Assembly: GCA_023091665.1 (NCBI GenBank)
Contig: JALJCQ010000017.1
Span: 3,100,001-3,164,000, forward strand
From: Pythium myriotylum
Taxonomy: Eukaryota; Oomycota; Peronosporomycetes; Pythiales; Pythiaceae
DNA length: 64,000 nucleotides
Direction: 5' to 3'
Position 1 is the first letter of the stretch. The number at the start of each line of letters is the position of its first letter. Shown here piece by piece: positions 10,735 through 21,943 of this stretch. The position numbers were made by a program, and so were the translations under genes. Under the pieces are notes generated by a model, which was not told where the DNA came from, ran no database searches, and was given only the letters and a program-made list of their open reading frames with translations.

Positions 10735-11067
10735 CTAGGGTCGATCTTTCTCTTCAAGATCAGCGAGAGCTTCTATGAGCTCACGAATGTCGTCTTCAGT
10801 CAGGCGAGGGGTCTCATCACCGCTGTCGATGCTGTCCGGCGATCCCGGAACGAATGGAAGTGGTGCTGAACCCGATGCTCTCAGTGCGCGGCGTCTGAAG
10901 TCACCACTTCTCTGGATTTCGTTTGCTCGCCTTCTATGTACCTCGCAGAAGCGATGAAGATCTCCACACTTCTTCACTGCTCGTGTGTTCGGACACCTGC
11001 CTCGACCATACACACAGCGACGATCGTTGTCGGTCTGAGTTTGTCGAGGGATTGGCAACTGGTCCAT
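10735..11067 (-). CDS. Family copy 5: divergent subfamily member
   Basis: It encodes 110 residues, with ATG at 11067 and TAG at 10735. The module is C18, C25, C41, H44; the glycine run is reduced to K-K-C-G-D, adding an extra cysteine. The basic stretch ANEIQRSGDFRRRALRA matches copy 4 rather than the main family. The C-terminus is LTEDDIRELIEALADLEE. Inverted orientation beside copy 4 and shared departures from consensus suggest a local inverted duplication. The N-terminus is Gln/Asp-rich and has no targeting signal. Confidence 0.85.
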   Translation of the reverse strand: MDQLPIPRQTQTDNDRRCVYGRGRCPNTRAVKKCGDLHRFCEVHRRRANEIQRSGDFRRRALRASGSAPLPFVPGSPDSIDSGDETPRLTEDDIRELIEALADLEEKDRP

Positions 11068-11818
11068 GACTGAAGGCGACTACACGAGCTTGATTGGCAC
11101 CTGGCAAAATGAGAAGTGAAACACTTACGCCAAAGTTGACCAAGACCGCCACATCACTCCAATGGGATCCACATGGTCGGTTCGATGGGTAGAGGATGGT
11201 ACCACCCTGGACTTGCAGGGTGTACCACACCCCGCAGGCTTTCCCTCGCAGAAAATACCGCTTAGCCTGTTTGTCGGCATTCTGGATGCAAAGGATCGTG
11301 GAGACTTCTTAAATTCGAACCTGAAGACAGGCACTTCAACGTGAGAAGCCAACTTTGGTGGCTGAAACTGCCATGTGCGACTTCCCATTCGGTACTTAAG
11401 CTCGGAGCAGATCGAGAGCAAAGACTATCCGCCGAGCTCGATGCATACCGCTAGGCGAGCTATAGGGCGCATGGGTTTCGTGAAAGCAGTGAAACTTGAT
11501 GCCGACCGACTCGCGTGTGTAGACCATGCTGAGCCGTGTTCAGCCACATTCTGGAGCTTCGTGATTGCGGGACTTATCACTCCACTAGCAATTACAGTCA
11601 ACCCCGTACAATGCGACACAGTGGGATTTATAATTTGTGCGAGGTATACGGGGATGGGCAATACCTATTCACCAAAAAATGAGTCGAAAGGAAAAACCTC
11701 AAGTCATAAAATTGATCAGGTCATACCCTGGGACTAGTGTCGCATTGTTCGCGTTGACTGTATGGTTAGTTTCGGGAAGAACTCTGACCAGATCACTCCC
11801 CTCTGTACATACTGTAGA
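11068..11818. other. Intergenic, decayed frames on the minus strand
   Basis: Minus-strand open frames at 11125-11421 and 11425-11661 have protein-like composition but no recognised motif. They may belong with the remnant at 11819-12652. Confidence 0.3.
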
Positions 11819-12652
11819 CTAGTCTCTGAGAGCGTAGAAGAGACAATATCGAACCACCGATCTCCAATCTCTGTTAACATTTCTCATGCCCCAAGGGAAG
11901 GAGGCGAGGAAGGCATACTTTCCCGCAAAGTTCCATTTCTTCAAATCCGGGTCCACACCAGAGTCTGCCGAGGAAGATATTAAAGATTCAGCACTCTCTC
12001 TTACCGGGTATGAAACAAAGATTGCCATTCTAAGCATTTCCGTGAACATTCTGCTGCTGCTCCGGTCGACTCGCAATACTCCAGATATGCCATATCCACT
12101 ATCACCATCATCCCTCGAATAACACGCAATAGCTCGCTCCAGATTTTCAGATACTACACAACACTCATGTCCCTGCCCGCCGAAAGCCTGGCCGACTGAA
12201 GTCGGATCGAGACATCGCTCGAATCAAGAGTAAACCTGCTGGACTTCAACTGGCCGTCGGATGTCGACAGAAACGGTCGCGTGGATCCCTTGGACCACGA
12301 CGCAGCTGACTCCTTTGGCTCGTGACATCTCAGAGATGAGCATAGGGGAATACTCGGACACGCCGGTACAGTACAGTAACTATGCCATAGACCCGACTAG
12401 GTCATTTCTCTGGCACCGTAACGGTAAATTCGTGGCTGTATCTTCTTCGACCACTCCCTCTTTTTGTGTTGCTGACTGTGGGATCAAAGCTTCATACGAG
12501 TGCCAGACCATCGGTGCGAGTTCTCTCTCTATTTCACGTTTGTTGCAGGACAAAAGCATTTTCACCTGGTCAGTTCTGAACGATGCTCCCTCGAGAGCTT
12601 CGCGCAAACCAAATATGAGAGTACCGTTCACAGTGATTCTTGGCAAGGCCAT
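11819..12652 (-). pseudogene. Unidentified coding remnant with two in-frame stops
   Basis: One minus-strand frame runs 278 codons, interrupted only by TAG at 12380-12382 and a TGA near 12230. Composition is protein-like throughout. Parts of a similar nature lie further upstream on the same strand in other frames (12772-12927 and 13015-13302), so this may be a longer broken gene or one with introns. I do not recognise a domain. Confidence 0.35.
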
Positions 12653-13752
12653 AAAAATATCGAACCAAGTCTTCTGAGCGATGTGTGATTGTGGTAAAGT
12701 CAGGGAAGTCGTTTAAGCGTTTAAATTATTGCAATTCGATGAGATGCAACTGGAGTAATTACACGAGTACACCAATCGACGATGAAACATGCAGCTCAAC
12801 GCCCATGAGCTCTAAGCCCGCCATCTGCAGTCTGTTTGACTCCAGTGGGAGTCCGAGAACAAAACGGATGACTTCGAGTTCACTCCAAATTAGATCGAAA
12901 TCCAGTTCGTTCCTTAAAAATGGATGAGTTACAGTTGTGCAAAAGGTAGGATTCTGCGTTGAGTGCTGTCAAGACTCCATCTGTCTTCTAGCTCCGGTTT
13001 GAATACCAGCCAGTTCAATTGGATGGGTCAAAGTGTGTCTCCTCGTTACGAACATTACGGTGTTGAAAGGTGAAGCGGCGTTGTAAGATTTGCACACACC
13101 ATGTGTCCAGAAGTCTGACCAGCACCAGTAGTGCTCGATCACTGATCAAGAACCCATCCTCTGGCAGTTTGTGGGCGGTTGTGATCTCGTCTACCTCGAG
13201 GACCGAGACGTAGTCAACACTGATCTGAATCGCAGTCAAAATTGTGGGGGTGGTAGTTGCCAAGTGAGACAAATGGGTGGCAACAAACGCAACGTACCTC
13301 ACGTTGAGGAGATGTACAGTTGCATTCCTGACACATGACGATGTGCTCGCTTGAAGTTTGAACCGATTTTTGTTTGGAACGGGTTCAGAACTGGACTCTT
13401 CCGTCTTCTTTTAGTTGCACCGTCTGACTGTCCGAGAGATCGCGGCACTGGGTAGCCATCTGCCAATAACACTTCGCTGTTTGTAGAGGACACGAACGGA
13501 CTGTTCTTGAATGTGAGGTGCAGATCTGTAGAATGTGGAAGTACGGTATTGTAGCCGCATCCACACAGTACAGAAGTCACAGTTACAGGCCATCCATCTC
13601 CGCGACAAATCCAGAGAAGAGAAGGGTCCCAGGCCGAATCTGTGTCCACTTGCTCTCAATAATTGTGGTTCTCCACCTGGCGGATGCCCATGCACCGAAG
13701 CGTGTGGCGCATCGCCATAACCACTTTCACTGTACGGCGCACGAGCGTGATC
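12653..13752. other. Intergenic, further minus-strand coding-like pieces
   Basis: Minus-strand frames at 12772-12927 and 13015-13302 could be upstream exons or shifted parts of the remnant at 11819-12652. An initiator-like CGCCATAACCACTTTCACTG at 13713-13732 lies just before copy 6. Confidence 0.3.
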
Positions 13753-14136
13753 ATGGAGACTCCAAACCAGTACCACTCCACTCTGTTGATGGACGGCATG
13801 AGGTGCAGCTACGCTGGCAAGCGCTGCCCAAACCTACGCACGAGCAAGAAGGGTGGCGGACTTCACCGTCTCTGCGAGGTGCATCGCCTAAGGGCCAACA
13901 AGAACCAGTGGCGTGTCGACAACAAGCGGCGGGCAATCCGAGCACAACGACGACAACTTTTGAAGAAAGCTAACGCTGAGACAAGACTATTCTCGTTGCC
14001 AGAGCCGATCGATTTTCGAGGTGACCACGCCGAGGTTACCATTGACGACCTTGAGGTGTTGAGCGAGGCACTGTTCGACACAAACATTGATATCGCGGCT
14101 AGCAGTGGGATTTATCTCCTTCGCCACAGCGAATAG
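13753..14136 (+). CDS. Family copy 6: small zinc/basic protein
   Basis: It encodes 127 residues. ATG 13753 follows the initiator-like site by about 20 bases; a later in-frame ATG precedes MRCSYAG, the same junction that starts copy 1. The module is C18, C25, C41, H44 with L-H-R-L-C-E, where L replaces F. The basic stretch NQWRVDNKRRAIRAQRRQL is typical. PEPIDF leads to VTIDDLEVLSEALFD. A further 20-residue tail follows. Copies 1 and 6 share CSYAGKRC and look closely related. Confidence 0.87.
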   Translation: METPNQYHSTLLMDGMRCSYAGKRCPNLRTSKKGGGLHRLCEVHRLRANKNQWRVDNKRRAIRAQRRQLLKKANAETRLFSLPEPIDFRGDHAEVTIDDLEVLSEALFDTNIDIAASSGIYLLRHSE

Positions 14137-15446
14137 AAGTCTTTATGAGTTGGTTCACCATGCGCAACAGTGAATAGAAGTCTGTACGATTCGGTTTTAC
14201 TACGGTGGTTTGGCGGTCTTTTTCAACGAATTTATTTGGTGCCGTCTCGCTACGTTCAGAATGCAGGATAAATATCAATCGCACGAACGTTGTTCCTTCC
14301 CGAGGGATAGAAGCGGGAATAGAGGGTGGGACGACGTTACGCGGCATCAAATGTGTCGTTTCGTCGTCTTAGCCTCTATAACCGATCACACTTTGATGGA
14401 TTCCTAAACCGAGCATATCCTACCGAGCATATCCTACTGGTATGGAGGTTCATGGGCAGTGGCCAAGCCTTAGAGTTTGCTTTGGCTTGCTGCGAACACA
14501 GATACTGGAAAACAGACCTGCTTGTCCTGGTCTCCCCGTCATACAGGAGGTGGGGGAGGAATGGAGTGATTGAGGTATCTGGATGTAAACTTGTGGCGAA
14601 GCATTTGGTGTCGTGGAGCGTCCAGGTGGTTTAACAGTTCCAGCATCCTCATTATGAGCGATCTCCTGACGCCACAACGATGCCACAACGCATTCTTGGA
14701 CTCTCCGTTGGGTGCTCTCCCCGTGGAACGACGCCCTCGGGAGCAAATAGGGACTGATCTAATAAACAGAAGGTGGGGTTGACCACTTGCCACAAGATCC
14801 ACACAAGTTGGCGGGACGACCTCCAAGTTCAACCGGACGGTTCTTGCTTGATTCATCCGCAAAGTGAATCCGTTGCTTGTGGATGCTGAAGGATCCATTC
14901 GCTTTGACCAGATAAAAAAGTTCCTTCGAGGCGCTAGTGCCAAGTGCGACACGATCATTGCATGAAGCGCCTTGAAGTAGAACCAGGATTCAATGAGAGA
15001 TACTCGACCATCTTCGACGCGTTTGCGTATGCGACTGTGCGACACCAATTCTAGGCGACTGCTGCTCAGATCGCAAGTAAGGACGATGAGACTTGGAATT
15101 GACTTCAGTCAGTCTTCGTGTTGGATATTTTCTCAGATGGGATCAGCGGGCCAATTGATATAGAACGGGCATTATTAAATGAGTCAATTGCAAATACAAA
15201 CTTGATTTGACTTTGAATTATTACTGACTTCTTATTACAAAACATGTGTTTCAAGAGGTCCAATGAGGCTTGGATACCGCCTTGTCCCAGAATGAAGTCT
15301 TGGGCAGATCTTCCACAGCGGCCTCAATGGACCGAAAGATACGCTCCTGGGTTCATTGGTGGTCGCCCATGCGATCATCGGAAGGAAGAGTCGCCAGTCG
15401 GCTTCGACAGAGAGCTCCATTATCAAATCCACTCTCCTCTACACAC
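14137..15446. other. Intergenic, unrecognised minus-strand frame
   Basis: A minus-strand frame at 14539-15048 is open for 169 codons (non-ATG start) and has protein-like composition, ending in a proline run. No motif was recognised; it could be a transposon remnant. Confidence 0.3.
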
Positions 15447-15476
15447 ATGCAATACCCGGCCCCTCTTCCAACGAAG

Positions 15477-15824
15477 ATGACGAGCTTCGAAGATGATCTT
15501 CGCTGCGGTTACACTGGCAAGCGATGCACAAATGCACGAACAAACAAGAAGGGCGGAGGTCTTCATCGATTTTGCGAGTTCCACCGCCAGCGAGCAAACA
15601 TTAACCAGTGGCGGGTCGACAACAAGCGTCGCGCTCTGAGGGCATTCCAGCGCCAGCAGCTCAAACAGAAGAAGGAGCTCGCCAAGCCCGTTTCTGTGCC
15701 ATTCTTGCCCAACGACGATCATACCGATGGCATTTTCACAGTCGACGAGGTGATGCTGTTGGAGGCCGTCTTGTTCGGCGATGTGTTCTTCGGGGCAGAC
15801 TCGGTGCTCTGCGCTTCCATTTGA
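15477..15824 (+). CDS. Family copy 7: small zinc/basic protein
   Basis: It encodes 115 residues from ATG 15477; an in-frame ATG at 15447 would add ten residues and cannot be excluded. The N-terminus is acidic (MTSFEDDL). The module is C10, C17, C33, H36 with consensus K-K-G-G-G-L-H-R-F. The basic stretch NQWRVDNKRRALRAFQRQQL continues into KQKKE. The C-terminal motif is FTVDEVMLLEAVLFG, followed by a short hydrophobic tail. It is one of the copies closest to consensus. Confidence 0.88.
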   Translation: MTSFEDDLRCGYTGKRCTNARTNKKGGGLHRFCEFHRQRANINQWRVDNKRRALRAFQRQQLKQKKELAKPVSVPFLPNDDHTDGIFTVDEVMLLEAVLFGDVFFGADSVLCASI

Positions 15825-17563
15825 CTTGCTCATCGTTCAACAAAGTTCCACACAAAGATACCAAAAATATACTGTTTGTGCGTTCATAAACTTGTTCATC
15901 TTATGATCACATTATGTAGCGCACATTCTAGGTTGCGGCTATTGTAGCCGACTGAGTCGATTTCAGAACCCGGTTTGCTCTCGCAAAACAATGAAACTTT
16001 GCCAGAGCGTTGGCGCCTTCTCGTGTGTATTTTCTTCCACATCATCCCCAGCAATGGTTTGAGGGTGGCATTGGTTGAAGCAAGTTCACCCCACTGAAGA
16101 ATTGACCTATCTACATTCTGGGATTGACACTGCAATGGACTAAAAATACGTTAAAGGTGTTCCAACGAGCAAAGCGTTGGTCTGCCTCCGCTCACGACGA
16201 TGACAATGAAGGTCAAGGTAAATTCGGAGACATTATTGTACAGTATGCTTAGAGTTCAGCGTTGACTACTAGTAGACACTGTGCCCAGACCGTCGTTGAG
16301 CCGAGACGTCGCATACGGGACAGTTTGATGGCTTCGTGCGACGAAGAGCTGTAGACGGGTCAAGTTAATAGAGCTGAATCATTCCATGCAAGTCCACTTC
16401 CAGACACCATTCAATTCAACTTGCCGAATAAGGGTTTTGTATAGCTTGGTTACGATTTTGAAATCGTTCTATATATTCTCCATCGGAAGCAATCCCGGCA
16501 ACAGACAAAAGGCTGCCGCAACATCGACAGTTGGATGTCGCGGAATTGGCTTTTTTATGCTGCTCGGGGAGACACTGCCATGTCCTTTCTATACCAGAAG
16601 TTACCGTCCAAGTTGAAGTCCAGTTCATCTTTTTCGAGACGTTTCACACTTCTGCGAAAGGCCGCCAGGGAGACGCATGGCGCACACTGCGTTCGAGCAC
16701 TTCTGTGGATCTTGCTCAACCCCAATGGTGCTGTTCAACAGAGCAGGAGCAGAATGAAGGCCACTCACAGTTTAAAATCAGACGTGATCTTCCTCTGCGA
16801 TAACTGATAAACCCCTCATACTCCGATAAACAACTAGTGCTCGTTGCCTTTGTGGGTGAGAGATGATCTTTGAAGAAGAAAGCGGCATCGGAAACGCAAC
16901 TGTACTCAATTGAGTGGCTGGTGCAGAGAGGGAGCCGTCGTCGATCCAACATTGATGGATTCCAGCTGCTATTGAATTCACGAGTCATTCACGTGGCATC
17001 ATTGCTTGATGGATTCCAGCAGCTGTCATTAGCATCAGCTTCGATCTGTCCACGCTGCTTTTTGACGATATATACAAACACACACACACACACACACACA
17101 CTCGAATGGATGCCTCGTCACATCCGGAGTCAACTTTATGAGTGTGGCGGCCCGATTTGACGACATGACTGCACACCTCTGATCGCGAGACGACTCGCAA
17201 AGTCAAAACACCGTCCTTCCAGCTCAGATTCGCGCATCATAGAGACAGCATGCGACTTGATCCCACGGTTGAGGGAGGTGATGCCAAAACAGCATAGCAT
17301 GAAACTACGCAAAAGTTCAGTTCGCAGCTTCCGCACCTACGATCAATTCTGCCCATACAACATTACGTATGGTGCGCAGTGGAATCAGCAACTCCGGCCC
17401 AGCGCTCACAGAGGTGAAGGGATAGACAGCGTTGATGGATAATATTCTGGTTGGACGTGCTCATAACCACGGTACGACAGAGTTTCTCAGGGTGTCGACG
17501 ATCATGTCATCGTAGGATTTCCAGGCCAATAAGTCGCGCAAAGTAAAGTGAGACCTGATACAT
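15825..17563. other. Intergenic, microsatellite
   Basis: A (CA)n tract occupies 17079-17101. TTGATGGATTCCAGC occurs twice, at about 16961 and 17008. Overlapping plus-strand frames at 16531-16807 are unrecognised. Confidence 0.4.
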
Positions 17564-17588
17564 GAGCACTTCGAATTTTGCAGCAAGT
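17564..17588 (+). promoter_or_regulatory. Initiator-like element of copy 8, shared with copy 15
   Basis: GAGCACTTCGAATTTTGCAG, then CAAGT, lies about 45-70 bases before the ATG. The equivalent site of copy 15 (52286-52309) reads GACCATTTCGAAATTTGCGC, then AAGT. The similarity suggests common descent or selection on the core promoter. Confidence 0.5.
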
Positions 17589-17632
17589 AGCGCACATCAA
17601 GGCTCTATCAATCTGTCGAACCCAGCGTGTCA

Positions 17633-17998
17633 ATGGAAAAGGCTGTAGATATTGAGCTGAGGTGTCGATATTCAGCAAGACGATGCCCATTCCCACGCAC
17701 CATGAAGAAAGGTGGCGGTCTCCACCGATTCTGTGAACGTCATCGCCTCCGCGCGAATCAAAATCAATGGCGTGTAGACAGCAAACGCCGTGCACTACGA
17801 GCACTCAAGAAGCAGCAACTCCACGCAAACGGAAGCAGAATCAACATGGTGGATACGTGTACAGCTCAAGCCGGCTTGTCGAACCAGTGTACCTGCTTCA
17901 CGGGAGATGACATTCTTTTACTCGAAGAATTCTTGGGCGAGTGCGATCTTGATCTTGGGGAGGAATCTGAGACGCTTTGTTCTGTTATTAAGTTGTAA
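17633..17998 (+). CDS. Family copy 8: small zinc/basic protein
   Basis: It encodes 121 residues from ATG 17633; the frame also opens with a GTG two codons earlier. The module is C11, C18, C34, H37 and carries RRCPFPRT before K-K-G-G-G. The basic stretch is NQWRVDSKRRALRALKKQQL. The linker is Cys- and Thr-containing and lacks PDPVD. The C-terminal motif is FTGDDILLLEEFLGE, followed by an acidic CDLDLGEESE tail. Its closest relative is copy 15, 34 kb away across the transposon block, in both protein and promoter. Confidence 0.88.
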   Translation: MEKAVDIELRCRYSARRCPFPRTMKKGGGLHRFCERHRLRANQNQWRVDSKRRALRALKKQQLHANGSRINMVDTCTAQAGLSNQCTCFTGDDILLLEEFLGECDLDLGEESETLCSVIKL

Positions 17999-18399
17999 AG
18001 CACATGCGCTTGGATTTACTGTGTTCGCGCGAACCCTTGTATAGATCTCATGTGTGGATCTTGGCGCTTACTACGAGCCAAATGCAGATGCATTTCTCTC
18101 TATACTGTCTACCATTTCGAGATCGATTTTGACAAATTGAGGATCAAAATAATACACTAAACCCTACATAAATTAAAGGTGGGTTGAGGGAGGAAAATGG
18201 CCCGCGAATACCAATCCGGGGCGCGGGGCAGAAATTGAAGTCGAGGCAAGACATAAATCCTTCTAGATTTAGACCTGCGTATGCGAGAGCGCAAGAGACC
18301 ACGACCGAATTGGCTCGCTGGCGTCCGTATTGCTACTGTCTTGATTTAGGCGCTCATTGCGCAATTTGCTTCGATCATGGCCGCCCTCAAAGCCGAACC
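17999..18399. other. Intergenic before the transposon block
   Basis: No gene or repeat was recognised. This is the last unique-looking DNA before the mobile-element region. Confidence 0.4.
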
Positions 18400-19557
18400 A
18401 TGCCACGCCGACGTTACCGAAGAAACTCGCCCGAAACGATTCAGCGAGTCTTCAACGCTGTCGAGGCTGGACAAAAGAGGGAATTCGAGATTCAATAAAG
18501 GTCTATTGGTTTGCATATCTAGAAACCTATAGCCGGCCGGAGCCCAAGTTTAGGTATTACCTTCTCTCCAGTGCGCGAGGTCCCGGGAAGTTGGGCCGCG
18601 ATGCGCTGATGCCGCACGTCGTCAGTGGGGTGATGTGTGTGGCTTGTTGGGTTTCCGCATGCCCAAGTTCCGAAGCCGTCTGCGACGTGTGACAGTCAGC
18701 CTGTGACGCGTGAGACTCAGCCTGCGACTTGTGACAACCCAGCAGCTGAGGACATTGCCAGCATGGTTAAGGGAGGTGCAGTCGCGGTTCACGTTGACGG
18801 TGCGGTTCCAGCCTAAACCGTCTGAGCAAACGGTTTGGACGGCAACGAGTGGTGTCAGGACGTGGTGGCACGGTGGCCAGATCAACGGTCCGATCGCGGC
18901 TACAAACCGTGGTCGAACCGGTCACACGTTCGACACACTGGTGGTAGCAAGCAACTTCGACAGAATGGATGGCCATAGTAAGAGAGAGACGTAGTCTAGA
19001 GGTAGGAGGACCAACGTAGATCGAACTCGATCAATACACTTACTCTCAAACATTCCCAGTGAAAAAGAAGTTGCTCTGATACCTCAACATGGCTGCTGTC
19101 GTGGGAGGCCATGGTGAGATTGACCGCTGCATCCGCCATCTTGTTTGCTGCGCGAGGGTGGTGACGCCAACTGCGAATACCTAGGGTATCGGCTAGTCGT
19201 CGCGCTCGAGCATATTTGCCTTTCAACGTGGAGTTGAGCGGGGGTTTGTACTGCTCCATTTGTTGGATGATGAGCACGCTGTCGCCGATGACCGAGAGGG
19301 GCGTCCAGCGGTTCTCTCCTGCCGCGACGAGGCCGGAGATGAGGCCGTCATACTCGGCCTGGTTGTTGTTGGTGGATGGGTTGTCGTAAACTGTAGCCGC
19401 CGAGTAAAAGAGGGAATTCGAATCAAGGGGATATTCCCACGATGGCCTCACGTGGTCGACGATCTGGGATCGTGACCCTTACTCTTATCTTATTTCAGTT
19501 GGATTGAGATCGCGTGACAAAATCTGTAACGGAGTGTCCAATACCGATAGGGATTAG
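18400..19557 (+). pseudogene. Short open frame split by a LINE insertion
   Basis: ATG 18400 opens a frame (MPRRRYRRNSPETIQ) that runs into the LINE target site. If the LINE and one copy of its duplication are ignored, the frame continues from 19422 to a TAG at 19555-19557, about 75 codons in total. The basic N-terminus followed by a helical stretch resembles the start of helix-turn-helix transposases, but this is a weak resemblance. Confidence 0.35.
18489..19405 (-). mobile_element. 5'-truncated LINE with RNase H domain
   Basis: The insert is bounded by a perfect 16-bp duplication, AAAAGAGGGAATTCGA, at 18473-18488 and 19406-19421. The minus strand encodes an RNase H piece: NQAEYDGLISGL, then VIGDSVLIIQQM, then RRLAD and HHPRAANKMADAAVNL. 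The 5' part of the domain, including the first Asp motif, is missing because of truncation. Its 3' end (CCAATAGACCTTTATTG on the minus strand) matches that of the LINE at 56714-57263. Confidence 0.8.
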
Positions 19558-19852
19558 TTATTATCCAACTTTGAGAATGCAGTAATCACACGAACAGAAC
19601 ATTGCTCAATCATTTCTATTCATACTCATCGTGGACTTGAAGTCCATGTCACGCGCACAGCTGCTGTATAATAGCCTTTCCAACAAGTTAGTACGCACAC
19701 GTAGCGGAGATTTGACCGATGCTCTGGTTTGCGCTCTATTTTTCCATCTTTACTGTCCAATCCAAGAGCAACGACAATGGTGTTGTGCGTTCACATGGTG
19801 GCATCAGCGCCGACTGGTCGTCAGTGGTGTAGTTTCCGGAGCCGTTCATTCT
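19558..19852. other. Spacer between LINE fragments
   Basis: No domain was recognised in this short unique stretch. Confidence 0.4.
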
Positions 19853-21080
19853 TGATGAAAGTTGGAGTCTATTGTGAGTTACATCAGCGTGAACAACGAT
19901 AGCTTTGATATGTGTGCGTGTGTAGGGGGGGGGGGGGGGGGGGGCTCCTCCGCTGGCCTCCACTTGCAGTGGAGGCCTTCCACTGAAGATAATCACCTTG
20001 AAGGAGGGATTAAAGCCCTCGCCATTCTGGGCGATCGGACGGATGAAATGTCTGGAGGTTTCTCTTGGGATCCATCACGACATTGGCTGCAAAGTCGGCC
20101 ATCTTGTTGGGCGCGGAGGTGGTGACGCCACTCGCGTACGTTGAGACGATCGGCTGCAAGCCTGGCAGAGGAGTAGAGCACTCGGAGGTGCTCCTTGGTG
20201 GAGGGCCGGTATTGAGAGACCTGATGGAGAATAAGTTGGCTGTCGTCGATGACGGTGATAGGAACCCACCGGTGACGCTCCGCCCATGGAGCCCAGTATA
20301 GCGTCCTTGGTACTCAGCATTTTTGTTGTCGTTGGTAGCCGGGTCGAGGCTCGTGGCAGCGCTCAGACCAGCATAGGTTCGAACCCCGCGGTGTCAACGC
20401 GAACGACCACGGAGCCGGAGCCGCCCGGCCCCGGGTTGCCTCTAAACCCGCCATCGAAGAAGAGAAGATTCCGGTGGTGCGCAGATGGTAGGGCCTGAGG
20501 GGATTGGGCTGCCACTACTGTCGACGCATCCCAAACTCGTCGAAGAACTGATAGGGTTGGCCGTATGTCGTCCGGTGGGGCTGGACGTGATAGACGCAGG
20601 CGTTCAAAGAGATCTCCGTGGCTGCTCGTGCTGTTGACGAGAGCCAGCGAGCGATCTCACGTGGCTGTTGACAGCGCCGCCAGATCAGCTGGAAGCATGC
20701 CAAGACTTAAAGGCCTCATAATCGCTTGAATGTGTCATGGGGGATCTGTGGCAAAGTTCTTATCACCTCCGCCGGGGAAGGTAACCCGGCTTGCAGCTAG
20801 AGGAGTTGAGTCGAGTGTCAACGAAAAGAAGGCGAACTTGAAGTCTATATCTTCGCGCTGCGTCCGGTGTCCCCAGGAGCCAAGCGCCGCCAATCTGGAG
20901 CGGAGGGTCTCCCATACGTGCTGGGCATTCGAACAGGGCCAGAAGATGTGGAATTTGTGCCCTCCTGCTCGCGCGAGTGTCGGACAGTGTGGGCATCCAT
21001 ACCTGCCCGTTGATCGGTCGCAGCCAGAGAGTCTGTGCCCTTGATGCACATGGCGAGGAGGCGCTGTTGGCTGGTCGTGT
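19853..21080 (-). mobile_element. LINE fragment, 3' half (zinc-binding region plus RNase H), interrupted by Copia
   Basis: Reading the minus strand from right to left, a GCPHC zinc-binding segment followed by HIFWPCSNAQHVWE lies at 20860-21020. An RNase H follows near 20450-20400 with a GGxRGNPGPGGSG motif, and its end (REWRHHLRAQ) is at about 20150-20110. Several frameshifts separate these parts. The 3' end carries GGAGTCTATTG at 19865-19875 with a GATGAAAG tail. The Copia element is inserted at 21080/21081; the LINE resumes at 26900, where the minus strand reads ISWKRIAKLP. A G20 run lies at 19925-19944. Confidence 0.7.
19925..19944 (+). repeat. G20 homopolymer
   Basis: Twenty consecutive G residues lie in the tail region of the minus-strand LINE. 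Confidence 0.9.
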
Positions 21081-21458
21081 TATTGCTAGTCAGAGCACTG
21101 GTTCGCTGAACTTGGTCGTTAGCAATACAAATGGAAAGTGAGTGCATTCAGTTAGAGTCCGCAAGTGGAGTGAGCGGCTCCCTCTCACTACGCTAAGTAC
21201 TGTGTTCTAGAACCGAAGTTCTAGAACCACCGGCCTCCGTCGATGTTCATATACAAACCATACAAACACTGTTGTACCGGTTCTCGAAACACATTCGAGA
21301 ACAAGTCGAACACATAGAGCACAACTTACGTCGATTGTGCTGGTCCGGAATCAGGATCTGCGACAACGCATCTTCCATCTGGATGCTGCGTCTGGACTGA
21401 CGTCGCCGTCTCTGCACCGAGTTGACACAGGCAAGAGACAGGCGCTGCAACTGCAACA
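21081..21458 (-). repeat. Copia 3' LTR, 378 bp
   Basis: It matches 24573-24808 plus 26753-26894 over its whole length. The plus-strand ends are TATTGCTAG and CTGCAACA. Confidence 0.93.
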
Positions 21459-21470
21459 CTACCCCCTCAA
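21459..21470 (-). other. Copia polypurine tract
   Basis: TTGAGGGGGTAG on the minus strand abuts the 3' LTR start TGTTGCAG, the expected place for the plus-strand primer. Confidence 0.75.
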
Positions 21471-21943
21471 CGCGTTGCCTTGAGGCCGCACGCCGAGATG
21501 AGGCGCTGGAATGTCTTACCCTCAATGGGCTTTGTGAGGAAGTCGTCGACCTGTGAGGCTGATGGCACGTACTGGAGATCGATGGCACCTTCGGCAAGAT
21601 GCTCACGGACGAAGTGGTACCGAATGTCCACATGTTTGGCCCTGGCACTGTAGCCAACGTTCTTTGCCATCGCGATAGCACTCTTGTTGTCCGTGTTGAT
21701 CATCGTCGGCTGTGATTGCGCATGCTCCAGCTCCTCCAGCAGCGTCCTGGCCCATAGTACTTCCTGCGTGCACATGGAGATGGCGGTGTACTCGGCTTCC
21801 GCTGTGCTGAGTGCCACCGTACGCTGCAGCTTCGACTTGAACACCACTGGTCCGCCGTTCATTGTCAACATCAGGCCTGTCGTCGATCGGCGCGTGTGTG
21901 TGTCGCTGGCCCAATCTGAGTCACTCCATGCAGCAAAAGTCAC
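21467..21943 (-). pseudogene. Copia RNase H domain
   Basis: The 158-codon frame carries AAWSDSDWASD, then SKLQRTVALSTAEAEYTAIS, then NTDNKSAIAMAKN and a KHVDIRYHFVREH block. This is the Copia pol RNase H and C-terminal tail. The preceding reverse transcriptase core, including its Y-V-D-D site, is not present: the integrase-to-RT linker runs almost directly into this frame near 21945, which implies an internal deletion of roughly 1 kb. Confidence 0.85.

Noticed and set aside
15423..15833. 136-codon minus-strand frame
   Set aside because: It is the antisense shadow of copy 7.
20368..20385. GGTTCGAACC, like a tRNA B box
   Set aside because: No A box, acceptor stem or cloverleaf surrounds it, and it lies in decayed LINE coding sequence.
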